Positions 35,844 through 45,162 of a stretch of DNA of 64,000 nucleotides are shown one piece after another. A program made the translations under genes and the position numbers. How positions within the stretch are numbered: position 1 is the stretch's first letter; each line of letters begins with the position of its first letter. The DNA lies in the NCBI RefSeq assembly GCF_013371085.1, contig NZ_JABWCV010000017.1:1-64000 (forward strand), written 5' to 3'. Source of the DNA: Vreelandella maris (GTDB taxonomy: Bacteria; Pseudomonadota; Gammaproteobacteria; Pseudomonadales; Halomonadaceae). The notes under the pieces were generated by a model. That model was not told where the DNA came from. It ran no database searches and worked only from the letters and a program-made list of their open reading frames with translations.

Positions 35844-36620
35844 TTAAAGCATACCTTTTAGCTCCCCGTAGTCTCCTCCAACACGCAAGACCACGGTCAC
35901 GTCGTTGTCATTGCGGTTACGGAAGAACCAGCCGTGGTTGCCGGTGAAAGCAGCTTCCAGCTCTCCCTCATCTTCGGGTACGCCACGCCCCTTCTCGTAG
36001 CTGATGGAGTTCCCATTGCCATCGCCGTGGGTGTCAAAATTAAGTGGCCCGCCGTCGGACGCCCAAGCGAATGTCGCGACAGCACCTTCTTCCATCGTTA
36101 GCTTATACTCGGTACCTTCACCCGGCGTGAGTGTGAAGGTCACCTCATCACCCCATGCCGCAGTTTCTTCAGTTGCCTGGGAAGGTGTCTCCTCAGCGGC
36201 AGGAGCGTCAGCAAGCGCTACGTTTGCTTCAGTCTGCACCATCTCTTGGTCTTCTGGTAACGAAGCGGCTACCTGCTCCGTCTCTACGTCTGAAGTTGGC
36301 GCAGCAGTAGCGGTTGCAGCCGAAGGTTGGCTATCACTAACGGCCTCTTGAGGTGCAGCGGGTTCAGAAGCCTGTTGGACACTGGCTTGGTCGAGCTCGG
36401 CTTCCTCAGCCAACTGGGTCTTGATTTCTCCCATCTCCGTCAGCCCCAACAAGCGCCCAGCGCCGGTCGGGTCAATGGCATACTCAGCAGGTAGCACGAC
36501 GCTGATCAGCAAAGCGACGGCAATAACGACTGCCATCAACGTAGAGCGAAGTAACTTACCCGTTGACGGCAGTTCGGCACGGGTTGGAAGATCAGTGTTA
36601 TACATTGGGGACTCCTTCAA
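35844..36620 (-). CDS. Transmembrane anchor protein of a HupE cluster
   Basis: 258 residues: one N-terminal TM (STLMAVVIAVALLISVVLPA), a long Ala/Glu/Pro-rich linker, and a C-terminal beta-rich domain (GDEVTFTLTPGEGTEYKLTM, GNHGWFFRNRNDNDVTVVLR). The small anchored protein typically sits next to HupE in metal-handling clusters. It starts directly at the end of hupE, so both are coexpressed. Confidence 0.7.
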   Translation of the reverse strand: MKESPMYNTDLPTRAELPSTGKLLRSTLMAVVIAVALLISVVLPAEYAIDPTGAGRLLGLTEMGEIKTQLAEEAELDQASVQQASEPAAPQEAVSDSQPSAATATAAPTSDVETEQVAASLPEDQEMVQTEANVALADAPAAEETPSQATEETAAWGDEVTFTLTPGEGTEYKLTMEEGAVATFAWASDGGPLNFDTHGDGNGNSISYEKGRGVPEDEGELEAAFTGNHGWFFRNRNDNDVTVVLRVGGDYGELKGML

Positions 36621-37355
36621 TTAGGCAATGAAATAGCCGGTCAGTTGATAACCTACCAGCATAAAACCAGCACACATCATGGCGACGTTGGCGGTATAGG
36701 CGTGGCGTAAGAAGCCCGTAGTGCGTCGCCAGAAGCCCATCACAATGAGAATGGCGCTCAATGCCAGTAGCTGGCCGATCTCTACGCCTATGTTGAATGC
36801 CAGAAGGTTAGGGACGAGACCATCGGGCGAGATATCGTACTCAATGATCTTGCTCGACAGGCCAAAGCCATGAAACAGACCGAACACCAACGTGGCTACC
36901 TTGGTGTTGGGCTGAAAGCCGAGCCAGCGCTGATACGCACCGATGTTATCGAGCGCCTTGTAGATAACGGATAGCCCGATGATGGCATCGATCAGATAGC
37001 TATTGATGCCGATATTGAAGTAGACCCCGAGAAGCATGGTCGTCGAGTGACCGATGGCAAAGAGGCTGACGTAAATAGCGATATGCTGCATTCGGTAGAG
37101 GAAAAAGATGACCCCTAACAAAAACAGGATGTGGTCATACCCCGTTACCATGTGCTTGGCACCGAGATACATAAACGAGATCAGATTAACGCCATAGATC
37201 TCTTGGATGTAGCCCTTGTCACCCTCAGCAACCGCGTGAGCAAAGGCCTCGCCACTGGCACCCAGCAGCATGAACAACAGTGTTAGAAAGGCTAAGGCGT
37301 GGCGTCGTGCCATCATAGGCAAGCCGAGCGCACCCCTTACTTGGGATGGAAACAT
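36621..37355 (-). CDS. hupE: HupE/UreJ family membrane protein
   Basis: 244 residues with about seven TM helices. Family motifs: GAKHMVTGYDHILFLLGVIF (the HxxxGxDHxxFL signature), AIGHSTTMLLGVYF and LVFGLFHGFGLSSKI. HupE/UreJ proteins are nickel/cobalt permease-like. The cluster with a His-rich protein and a divergent metal repressor supports metal transport; direction and metal cannot be read from sequence. Confidence 0.85.
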   Translation of the reverse strand: MFPSQVRGALGLPMMARRHALAFLTLLFMLLGASGEAFAHAVAEGDKGYIQEIYGVNLISFMYLGAKHMVTGYDHILFLLGVIFFLYRMQHIAIYVSLFAIGHSTTMLLGVYFNIGINSYLIDAIIGLSVIYKALDNIGAYQRWLGFQPNTKVATLVFGLFHGFGLSSKIIEYDISPDGLVPNLLAFNIGVEIGQLLALSAILIVMGFWRRTTGFLRHAYTANVAMMCAGFMLVGYQLTGYFIA

Positions 37356-37410
37356 GCAACCTCCACGGGTCTGTCATTAGTGTTGGCCATCGGATGGATG
37401 GCCCCAGTCA

Positions 37411-37776
37411 TCAAGCGACGACTGGCCGTGGAGGGCGCTCCAAGCGGTAGACACGACGCAGGGGAAAAGCGCGTCGTTCGCCTAGCCGCATGGCATGACG
37501 AACGTTTGGTGCGATGGCAATGTTCGCCCCCAAGCGATCCGCTTGTTCGTGGAAGTGACTGCCGCTCTCATGAGAGAGGTGTCGACCGTCATCGTGTTCA
37601 TGCCCATGGGTATGCCCATGGCCCTTCTGAACACTCTCATGGTGAGATGACTCAACGCCAACCATGCTCATTGCGCCATGCGCACTCGCTTCGCCCACAC
37701 TGGTAAGCACCAGGCTAGGCAAAAACAGCAGTAGCAGGGTCAGATAGCCAAGACGGTGGCGCAGCCGATTGAGCAT
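37411..37776 (-). CDS. His-rich periplasmic protein
   Basis: 121 residues with a signal peptide (YLTLLLLFLPSLVLTSVGEA) and a run of histidines (GHGHTHGHEHDDGRHLSHES) able to bind divalent metals. First gene of the minus-strand metal operon (His-rich, hupE, anchor). Confidence 0.65.
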   Translation of the reverse strand: MLNRLRHRLGYLTLLLLFLPSLVLTSVGEASAHGAMSMVGVESSHHESVQKGHGHTHGHEHDDGRHLSHESGSHFHEQADRLGANIAIAPNVRHAMRLGERRAFPLRRVYRLERPPRPVVA

Positions 37777-37860
37777 TTAGAGCAACCAAGACAAAAATTG
37801 ACGATAAAAAATGTAGATAACAATTTGCTTACGCTGTAGCTCCGCATAGCACCAATAGAT

Positions 37861-37882
37861 TATCATCCCCTCCAGGGGGATA
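37861..37882. promoter_or_regulatory. Candidate metal-repressor operator
   Basis: TATCATCCCCTCCAGGGGGATA, an imperfect palindrome of C and G tracts in the gap between the His-rich gene (-) and the CsoR/RcnR-type gene (+). CsoR/RcnR repressors bind G-tract palindromes, so this is the likely shared operator. Confidence 0.6.
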
Positions 37883-37904
37883 GGAATAGAATAAGGAAAA
37901 GAAA

Positions 37905-38180
37905 ATGACAATACATACACACCAGTCACATCCCGATATCATCAAGCGCTTAAACCGGGCTCGGGGACACCTTTCGAGCGTGACGCAGATGATAGAGGAT
38001 GGTCGCCACTGTCTAGACATTGCCCAGCAGCTTCATGCGGTTGAGAAAGCTATTCAACAGGCCAAACGTACCTTGGTTTTAGATCATATCGATCACTGCC
38101 TAGAAGATGCCTTGGGCTCTCAGGATCAAACGCAGCGGGCGCGGACTGAAGAGTTCAAGGCCATTGCCCGCTACCTGTAA
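37905..38180 (+). CDS. CsoR/RcnR-family metal-sensing repressor
   Basis: 91 residues, all-helical DUF156 fold: HPDIIKRLNRARGHLSSVTQ, DIAQQLHAVEKAIQQAKRTL. A His-containing N-terminus (THQSHPDI) and one Cys in the H-D-H-C segment (LDHIDHCLEDAL) suggest Ni/Co sensing as in RcnR, though the metal is unproven. Divergent from the HupE cluster and just upstream of the MFS exporter, so it probably represses both. Confidence 0.85.
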   Translation: MTIHTHQSHPDIIKRLNRARGHLSSVTQMIEDGRHCLDIAQQLHAVEKAIQQAKRTLVLDHIDHCLEDALGSQDQTQRARTEEFKAIARYL

Positions 38181-38215
38181 ATGCATCTAAGCTCCCCTCA
38201 CTTGAGGAACGCTCT

Positions 38216-39586
38216 ATGCTCGATGTACTCGCCCATCGCGTCTATCGCCATCTCTTTTTCGCTCAGGTCATTGCACTGATTGGCACCGGTCTGACCACCG
38301 TTGCCCTAGCGTTACTGGCTCATGATCTTGCTGGGGGGCAGGCGGGTGTCGTACTAGGCACAGCGCTGGCGATTAAGATGGTCGCCTACGTGGGCATTGC
38401 TCCACTGGTGGGTGCTTACGCCTCACGCCTACCTCGACGCACGTTGTTGGTTAGCCTCGACTTGCTGCGAGCAGCCGTGGTTTGCGCACTGCCTTTTGTT
38501 ACCGAAGTGTGGCAAATCTATGTGCTGATCTTTCTACTCAATGCTTGCTCAGCAGGCTTCACTCCCGTTTTCCAGGCGACAATACCGGACATCCTAGAAG
38601 ACGAAGAGCAATACACACGAGCATTATCCCTGTCACGCCTTGCCTACGATTTAGAGAATCTTCTTAGCCCGATGGTGGCCGCGGCATTGCTGATGGCGAT
38701 GAGCTTTGATGTCCTGTTTGTACTCAACGCCCTGGCGTTCGTGATCTCTGCCTCACTGGTTATATCGGTGATGTTACCTGAGCCACAACCACTAGAGGAA
38801 ATTCCCGGTGTTTGGCGTCGCGTTTCTCACGGCATACGGATTTATCTAAAAACACCTCGCCTTCGCGGTCTGTTGGCGTTGAACTTGGCGGTCTCAGCCG
38901 CCGGAGCGATGCAGATCGTCAATACGGTAGTGCTTGTTCGCTCTATGTTGGGGCTTGGCGAGAAAGAAGTAGCTTTGGCCTTTGCGGCCGCAGGTGGGGG
39001 CTCCATGCTGGTGGCCGTACTGCTACCTAAGGTACTGGATCGATTGCCTGAACGACCAGTCATGCTGTTGGGTGGCGTTATCATGGCGCTCAGTCTCTAC
39101 TTGGGCTGGCTAGGCCCATCGTTTGCGGGACTTGTCGGGCTATGGTTGCTACTGGGTGCAGGCGCTTCGATGGTCATGACCCCTACAGGGCGCTTGCTCA
39201 AGCGTTCGTGCCAGACGGAGGATCGTCCAGCGCTATTTGCTGCCCAATTCTCGTTGTCACACTGTTGCTGGTTGATCACCTATCCGTTGGCAGGCTGGCT
39301 GGGGATAAACCTGGGTCTGACGGGAACGTTCGCTTTGCTCGGGACAGTAGCTTTAACGGCGACAGGGCTTGCGATGCTTACTTGGCCTCGTCGAGACTCA
39401 AGAGAGATTGCGCATGAGCACTCGCCTATACGTCATAGCCATCTTCACTATCACGATGAACACCATCAACACGAGCATGAAGGGTGGGAGGGGCCGGAAC
39501 CTCATAGCCATCCCCACCATCATCCCAGAAATGTGCATCGGCACATATTTGTCATTGATAACCACCATACACGATGGCCTTCGTGA
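38216..39586 (+). CDS. MFS transporter with His-rich tail
   Basis: 456 residues, about 12 TM helices (LFFAQVIALIGTGLTTVALA at the start). The C-terminal ~55 residues are packed with His (HSHLHYHDEHHQHEHEGWEG), the kind of tail seen on nickel/cobalt exporters such as NreB. Placed 35 bp after the metal repressor gene, hence metal-induced efflux is the likely role. Confidence 0.8.
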   Translation: MLDVLAHRVYRHLFFAQVIALIGTGLTTVALALLAHDLAGGQAGVVLGTALAIKMVAYVGIAPLVGAYASRLPRRTLLVSLDLLRAAVVCALPFVTEVWQIYVLIFLLNACSAGFTPVFQATIPDILEDEEQYTRALSLSRLAYDLENLLSPMVAAALLMAMSFDVLFVLNALAFVISASLVISVMLPEPQPLEEIPGVWRRVSHGIRIYLKTPRLRGLLALNLAVSAAGAMQIVNTVVLVRSMLGLGEKEVALAFAAAGGGSMLVAVLLPKVLDRLPERPVMLLGGVIMALSLYLGWLGPSFAGLVGLWLLLGAGASMVMTPTGRLLKRSCQTEDRPALFAAQFSLSHCCWLITYPLAGWLGINLGLTGTFALLGTVALTATGLAMLTWPRRDSREIAHEHSPIRHSHLHYHDEHHQHEHEGWEGPEPHSHPHHHPRNVHRHIFVIDNHHTRWPS

Positions 39587-39775
39587 CACATTAAGGCTGA
39601 CAAGTTAATAGATGCCTATTAGGTTAAATCACTACGGGTGATGCCTACTTTACTGAAGGCATTCACCCCAGAAGCTTCGCAGGGAACATTTTCCTTCTTG
39701 GGCTTAAGGTGCTTGAACGTATCGGCGATCCCTGGGCAGTGGCCAGCCAATTACTCAGCTATCTTGCTGCTGGTG

Positions 39776-39963
39776 TGGTGTTACCCCCACGTCACACTGA
39801 CCACTAGACCGTTGGGCGTGCGATTACTAAGCGTAAGGCGTGCGTTTTGGCGCTGGGCCAACTCCGAGACAATCGATAAACCCAATCCGCTGCCGGTGGT
39901 GCCCTGGCCAGAATCGCCTAAAGCGCTCAGTGACGTTATCCAAAAGTGCCTCGGGGAGTCCGG
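39776..39963 (-). pseudogene. 3' fragment of a histidine kinase gene
   Basis: Closely similar on the nucleotide level to the end of the intact kinase at 42799-43015 (shared SGLPEALLDNVTERFRRF and the tract CTCCGAGACAATCGATAAAC), but with frame errors and divergence towards its end. It comes from a related kinase, not a simple copy. The junction with CDF sequence at ~39963 is a deletion scar. 39587-39775 has only an unrecognised hydrophobic relic. Confidence 0.7.
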
Positions 39964-40142
39964 AGGACGAGCAAACGCACATCAGCGACTTACACATTTG
40001 GTCGATTGGCCCCAATATCCACGCGGCGATTGTCGCGCTCGTCTCACACAGCCCAGAATCGCCTGATATTTACCTGCAGCGCATTCAAGCTCGATGCCCG
40101 TCGTTAGTACACATTACAGTCGAACCCCAGCTGTCTCACTGA
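39964..40142 (+). pseudogene. C-terminal fragment of a CDF exporter
   Basis: Reads HISDLHIWSIGPNIHAAIVA to PSLVHITVEPQLSH and stop, the typical cytoplasmic C-terminal domain of a cation diffusion facilitator. The membrane part is missing, cut at the kinase-fragment junction. Confidence 0.7.
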
Positions 40143-40772
40143 TCCAAAGAAAACTGACAACGGGATGAGTTAACCCTTTGAGCGATGTGAGCCAAAACCT
40201 GAAGGCTCAGATTGAGGAGTAGCCCGTTCGAATTATGGCGTTGCGGCAGGTCTTTTGTCGGGTCGGCGACATCAATGTGATCGGCACCTATCTGAGCAAC
40301 AATCCGGTCGAGTCGTTGCACGATGGGCTGACCCACCTTCATATTCAAACGTACCGCCGACCGCCGCCACACTGTCGGAGTGGCGCTTTCCAAGCGCCGA
40401 ATGCTCAGCGGAGACAGTCTTGGCGTCGCGTCTGATAGGCTCCCGGCGGTGTATCCCTATCATAAAAGTCACCTCCTCCGGATCAAGGGCTTGGCGCTGC
40501 TTGCGTAGGCGTCTGGCAAGCCGGACAAGGTACTTGTGCTCGGTGTTCATGTTGGCTCCAATCAGGGCAGTTGCGATCTATTTCTGCGTCCATACGATGA
40601 TCGGGATGCAACAAGCTGCCTTCGACCCGCGCCATATAGTGGATTTCATGACGAGATTTTTCATGTCGCTAACATCACCCGGTTGCGCTCCTGATTTTTG
40701 GATACATACAGAGTCGGCGGGTTATACAATTATAGTCTTTCACGATTTAATAGGGTGGTCATTTCAGTCCTC
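40143..40772. other. No confident gene; decayed region
   Basis: Overlapping frames exist on both strands (for example a minus-strand ATG at 40550 with GGAGCC upstream) but codon choice shifts between frames and nothing is recognised. Likely scrap between two transferred blocks. Confidence 0.4.
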
Positions 40773-42762
40773 TCACCCCGCCGAATCGGCTGGTGCCAGC
40801 AGCACAGGCTGGCCATCTTCCCTCCTGCGCAGTGTGCCCGTCAGCCGGAGATCGTGCCGAGAGGGATAGGCAACCTCATGTACCACTGGCAAATTGATCA
40901 TGCCGACAGCGCGACGAATGACTTCGGTTTCCACGCTCACGAGTAGGATCGGCGTCTGCCTGCCTGTGTCGGAAAGCGCCGTGTTCGACTTCCAGAGGCG
41001 CAGGACCTCGCGACTCTTGCCGTCCTGTGCGGGCCGCACCATGGTCAATACCGAAAACTGGCCATCCTGCAGTCGAGGGATCACCGGCAGCGCCTCGGCT
41101 GAGACTGCCGGATCGAGATAGCGTGGCAGGGTCTGCAAGGTGAGGCCATCGGCGCGGACCCAGCCAGCAGTGCTCGCAGCTGCCTCGAAGGCAGTAGAGG
41201 TTCCCGTCCATTGCAGCGAGAAGGGTTCTTCCGTTTCACCCACCAAGTCGGTTCTACGCACCGGGAGGGTTTGCCAGTCTGCGGTAAGCCAGGCATCGCG
41301 GGAAATGACCTGCACAGGTGTCGGGGGCGGCGTGTACATGGCCACGGCCTGCGGCAGAGCGCGCCATGAGTGCCAGGCTCCAAATCCGAGGAAAACGAAT
41401 AAGGCCAGCGCGATCGCCATACCTGGCCGGGCCTTGCGTAGGTCTACGCGACGAAAGGCCAGCGCAAAGCATAGCGTAAGCCCGGTTCCCAGCAGCATGC
41501 CGCCGACGACATCCGATGGCCAGTGGGCCGAGAGATACAGGCGCGAGGCGGCGATGATGCCCACGACCGCGGCGAAGGCCATGGGCATCACCCTGCGCCA
41601 AGGTTGTGGTAAGCCGAACCAAGCAAACCAGGTAAGCAGTCCCATCAGCGTCGCGGCCCCCGTGGCGTGGCCGCTCGGGAAGCCGAAGACCTGGGCGCCC
41701 TCGTAAAGTGCCTGCGGACGCGGTATCGCCAGTCCCGCCTTGAGGAGCGTGGCAAGTCCTGAGGCAATGGCGATGCTCAGTACAACCCCTAGGGCGAGGT
41801 GCCACTGCCTGCGCAGCAGTAGCCAGCAAGTGACCGCTGCAGACGAAGCGATGATGACATAAGCGTCACCGAAGCCGGTGAGGAAGGCGACGACTTTATC
41901 GCCCGGTTCGGTACGCAGGTGGCTAAGGGCTAGGCTAATCGACTGATCGGCGACCGCCAGCCCGCTCCGCTCGGCCACCTCTTGAGCCAGAGTCGCCAAA
42001 GCGGCGGCAACAAAGGCTAGCGGGACACCAATCAGGATGAGCGGTTGTAGGTCATGCGAGGGCGCGAGAAGTGACATTGCCAAAGTGCTGACACGACCCT
42101 CGCCACTTTTCCGCAATCGCCCGATAAGCCGCAAACGCAGAGCCTCAAGGGCTGGCACGCCCCTGGTCAGCATCAGACGAATCAACAACACAATGGCGAA
42201 GCCAGCTCCGAAGATGATGCCGACAAGCACCACCAAACGCATGCTTGCATGCCCTACCAAGCTGAGCCCGAGGCCAGCCACTGCACCGGGGAGGATGTGA
42301 GCAGGAGCCCATATGATTGCTGAAGTAATATTTGCCGCCAGAAAGCGAACAGGGGCCATGCCCGACACTCCTGCCATGACGGGTATCACTGCTCGCACGC
42401 CCGGCGTAAAACGAGCGATCAGGATACTCTTGCCGCCAGGCGTTGCTGGTATGGATGAGGTTTGGCCGCCCCCTTAGCGGCCATGCCGTAGTAATACCAT
42501 CGCGCCAATGATGACCGACCCAAAAGGACAGCCCATCTCCTGCGATTGCCCCAAGGGTCGTGGCGATCAGAATTGGCCATAGCGCAAGATGCCCGAGACC
42601 AATGGCGGCACCCAAGGCAACTAGCAAGGCGGTTCCGGGAACGAGGGCACCGATAACGATGATCGATTCCGAAGCCGCGAGCATGAAAGCCGCAATGACC
42701 GCAACCCACTGGTGTTGTTCGAGATACGTCGTCAGCGATGCCATCATTTCCGTGAGCCACAT
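40773..42762 (-). pseudogene. DedA-PAP2-LssY fusion protein, frameshifted
   Basis: Frame 1 starts at ATG 42762 (MWLTEMMASLTTYLEQHQWV) and carries the DedA N-terminal half. Around 42425-42445 the reading must switch to the frame with LIARFTPGVRAVIPVMAGVS; a few residues before it also appear deleted. The rest has DedA, then a PAP2 phosphatase domain (KAGLAIPRPQ, FGFPSGHATGAATL, SAHWPSDVVGG) and an LssY-like C-terminal domain. Intact homologues handle phospholipid or undecaprenyl intermediates. It is the third gene after the two-component pair. Confidence 0.75.
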
Positions 42763-42798
42763 GTCTTTTCCCTTGTCTTGAAGTGATCGAGTCGGAGC

Positions 42799-44211
42799 TT
42801 ACGATGCACAGGCATACACACGCTCCCACCTCACGCTAACCTCAAGCCCACTAGGTTCACGGTTGGTGAGGGTAAGAATGGCTTGTTGGCGCTGGACTAA
42901 CTCCGAGACAATCGATAAACCCAATCCACTGCCGGTGGTGCCCTGGCCAGACGCGCGCCTAAAGCGCTCAGTGACTTTATCCAAAAGTGCCTCGGGGAGT
43001 CCGGGGCCCGTGTCTCTCACCGTGAGCTGAGGCAAGCCCTCCCAAAGCGCTAACTCTACCTCTACCTGACCGCCTTCTGACGTATAGCGCAAGGCGTTAT
43101 CCAATAAGTTACGAAACAGAATCCCCACCTCGATTTCGTCGGCGCGGACCTCCAGCCGGGTTAAGCCTGTTAGCCTCAAGTGCTGATCTCGCTCTTCAGC
43201 GAGTGGCCACAGCTCAGCTACCAGTTCAGCAATAATAGGATAAAGATCGATAGTGGCCGATGAGGTTGTGGCCACTTGATCCAATCGAGCCAAAATAAGC
43301 AGTTGTTCTACCACCCGCTGAAGCCGTTCCACACCTATATAAGCCTTTTGTAATGATTGCTCTCCTCCCGCCTGCGCGTTATCTAGGTGAATCCTCAGTG
43401 CTGCTAAAGGGGTGCGTAATTCATGGGCCGCATCTGCGGTGAAGCGCCGCTCGCGCTCTAACGTTTCTTTCAGCCGGGCGATAAAATCGTTTAGCGATTG
43501 ACGTAATCCATTAAGCTCTTGAGGAACAGGATTATCGATTTCACTTAGGTCGCGGGCAGAGCGGCCTTGCACCTGACTAGAAAGCGCTTGGATAGGGACA
43601 ATCCCCCGCCGGATAATACGGCTCATCAGCCAAAGAAGAAGAGGTAGCAAAAAAAGCATCGGCAATAAATTATTCCAGGTGATGCGCTCGACTACTTCAT
43701 CATGAAACGAACCTCGCAGCCCCATGCTGATCCAGGTATCGGTGGTAATATCGAACATGCTGAAAACCCGCCAACGATGACCATCGTAGCTTTCCCAGCG
43801 AAATCCCTCCTCTAAAGGAGCGGGGAAAGGCCCTGCATCATTCCATTTGCCCCCTAACAACCTGGGTGAGCCATCTGAATTCCAAAAACCCAGCACTAAT
43901 TTAAGCTCTTCCTCGTGGTAAAGCTTGGGACTTGATTCAGGGCTGTTCACGGGCACTGCGATACCGTCGCGATATAGCTGGGCCGGATATTCTGGAAGGC
44001 CCAGGTGCGAAGCCAGGCGAGCATAGTCGTCAATGGTCGCGTTTGGGTCGAGTTGGCCAGCTACAATCCGGCTATGCAGACTGAGCTGTGTATCGAGAAT
44101 TTCTTCTAGCTCGTGATCGGTAATTAAGTAGGCAGCGGTAAACGCAACGCCCCCGGCGAGAACCAGGGCAATGGCGAGCGTACGGAGTAGATAACGCCGT
44201 ATGGAGATCAT
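42799..44211 (-). CDS. PmrB/QseC-like sensor histidine kinase
   Basis: 470 residues: TM1 near the N-terminus, a ~140-residue periplasmic sensor, TM2 (NNLLPMLFLLPLLLWLMSRI), HAMP-like linker, H-box RRFTADAAHELRTPLAALRI (His about residue 260), then N, G1 (DTGPGLPEALLDKVTERF) and G2 (GSGLGLSI) boxes. Overlaps the regulator by ATGA. The linked lipid-A genes make a PmrB-like role plausible. Confidence 0.9.
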   Translation of the reverse strand: MISIRRYLLRTLAIALVLAGGVAFTAAYLITDHELEEILDTQLSLHSRIVAGQLDPNATIDDYARLASHLGLPEYPAQLYRDGIAVPVNSPESSPKLYHEEELKLVLGFWNSDGSPRLLGGKWNDAGPFPAPLEEGFRWESYDGHRWRVFSMFDITTDTWISMGLRGSFHDEVVERITWNNLLPMLFLLPLLLWLMSRIIRRGIVPIQALSSQVQGRSARDLSEIDNPVPQELNGLRQSLNDFIARLKETLERERRFTADAAHELRTPLAALRIHLDNAQAGGEQSLQKAYIGVERLQRVVEQLLILARLDQVATTSSATIDLYPIIAELVAELWPLAEERDQHLRLTGLTRLEVRADEIEVGILFRNLLDNALRYTSEGGQVEVELALWEGLPQLTVRDTGPGLPEALLDKVTERFRRASGQGTTGSGLGLSIVSELVQRQQAILTLTNREPSGLEVSVRWERVYACAS

Positions 44212-44870
44212 CGCGCTTGGCTATCCAAACGGTAGCCAATCCCGCGCACGTTAATGATCAGATGCTTTTCAAGCTTTTTACGCAGATGATGAATGTGAAC
44301 CTCCACCGCATTGGACTCGACCTCTTCGCCCCAACCATAAAGCAAATTTTCCAAACGGGGACGAGACAGCACTCTGTCGGGGTGCCTGGCTAGCTCTAAC
44401 AATAGAGCATACTCCCGGCGGCCCAACTTTACGTCTTTGCCCCGCCAACTCACCGCATGACGCGCCTCATCAATACTCAGCGCTCCCAGTGTCAATATCT
44501 GCGAAGCGCGCCCCTCAGCGCGTCGCATGACGACACGCAAACGGGCGAGTAACTCCTGCAAATTAAAAGGCTTGAGCACATAGTCATCCGCCCCCGCATC
44601 TAAACCGCCAATACGGTCTTCCATCGCATCTCGGGCCGTCAAAATCAGAATAGGTAGAGTGGATTGCTGACGGAGTAACTGCAGTACCTGCATACCGTCC
44701 ATATCGGGCAGTCCAAGATCCAAAATAATCACACTGAAGGTCTCGCTGCCGATAGCACTGATTGCCTCGCGCCCAAGCATAAACCAATCGACCGTGTACC
44801 CCTCGCGTTCCAGCGCCGTTTTAATGCCATCCCCAAGCAAGGGATCATCTTCTATTAGCAGTGCACGCAT
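44208..44870 (-). CDS. PmrA/QseB-like response regulator
   Basis: 220 residues, OmpR/PhoB type. Acidic pocket EDDPLLGDG, phosphoacceptor in VIILDLGLPDMDGMQVLQLL (Asp about 51), conserved Lys in DDYVLKPFNL, and a winged-helix output domain (LTLGALSIDEARHAV, VEVHIHHLRKKLEKHLIINV). Divergent from the glycosyltransferase gene; PmrA-like boxes in the gap suggest autoregulation and control of both arms. Confidence 0.95.
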   Translation of the reverse strand: MRALLIEDDPLLGDGIKTALEREGYTVDWFMLGREAISAIGSETFSVIILDLGLPDMDGMQVLQLLRQQSTLPILILTARDAMEDRIGGLDAGADDYVLKPFNLQELLARLRVVMRRAEGRASQILTLGALSIDEARHAVSWRGKDVKLGRREYALLLELARHPDRVLSRPRLENLLYGWGEEVESNAVEVHIHHLRKKLEKHLIINVRGIGYRLDSQAR

Positions 44871-44912
44871 GCTGCTCCCCCAATCTACAAACCGCTATCT
44901 TCGCCACTAAAA

Positions 44913-44929
44913 CTTAAGCTTTTCTTAAA
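44913..44929. promoter_or_regulatory. PmrA-box-like direct repeat 1
   Basis: CTTAAG-N5-CTTAAA, matching the YTTAAK-N5-YTTAAK pattern of PmrA/QseB-type regulators except the last base. 43 bp upstream of the response regulator start. Confidence 0.6.
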
Positions 44930-45013
44930 TACGGCAACGTATCCCCCACAAAGCATACGCATCTGAATTCAACCTGTAAGTCAGCCACCCTTTTTTGCAA
45001 ACCTTTTACGCAG

Positions 45014-45030
45014 CTTAACTCTTCTTTAAG
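45014..45030. promoter_or_regulatory. PmrA-box-like direct repeat 2
   Basis: CTTAAC-N5-TTTAAG, a second half-site pair with the same spacing in the same divergent gap, positioned for the glycosyltransferase gene at 45163. Confidence 0.55.
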
Positions 45031-45162
45031 TTACTTAGGCTCAAGCTGCTTCTTTCGCCATGGGCAAAGCCAAAGCAGCGCCTTCACTGGCGGTCATTTT
45101 GAATCTGCCCTGTCGCTACCGCGGGCAGGTCATTTTCTATTAACTGAATAGAGCGCCAGAGT

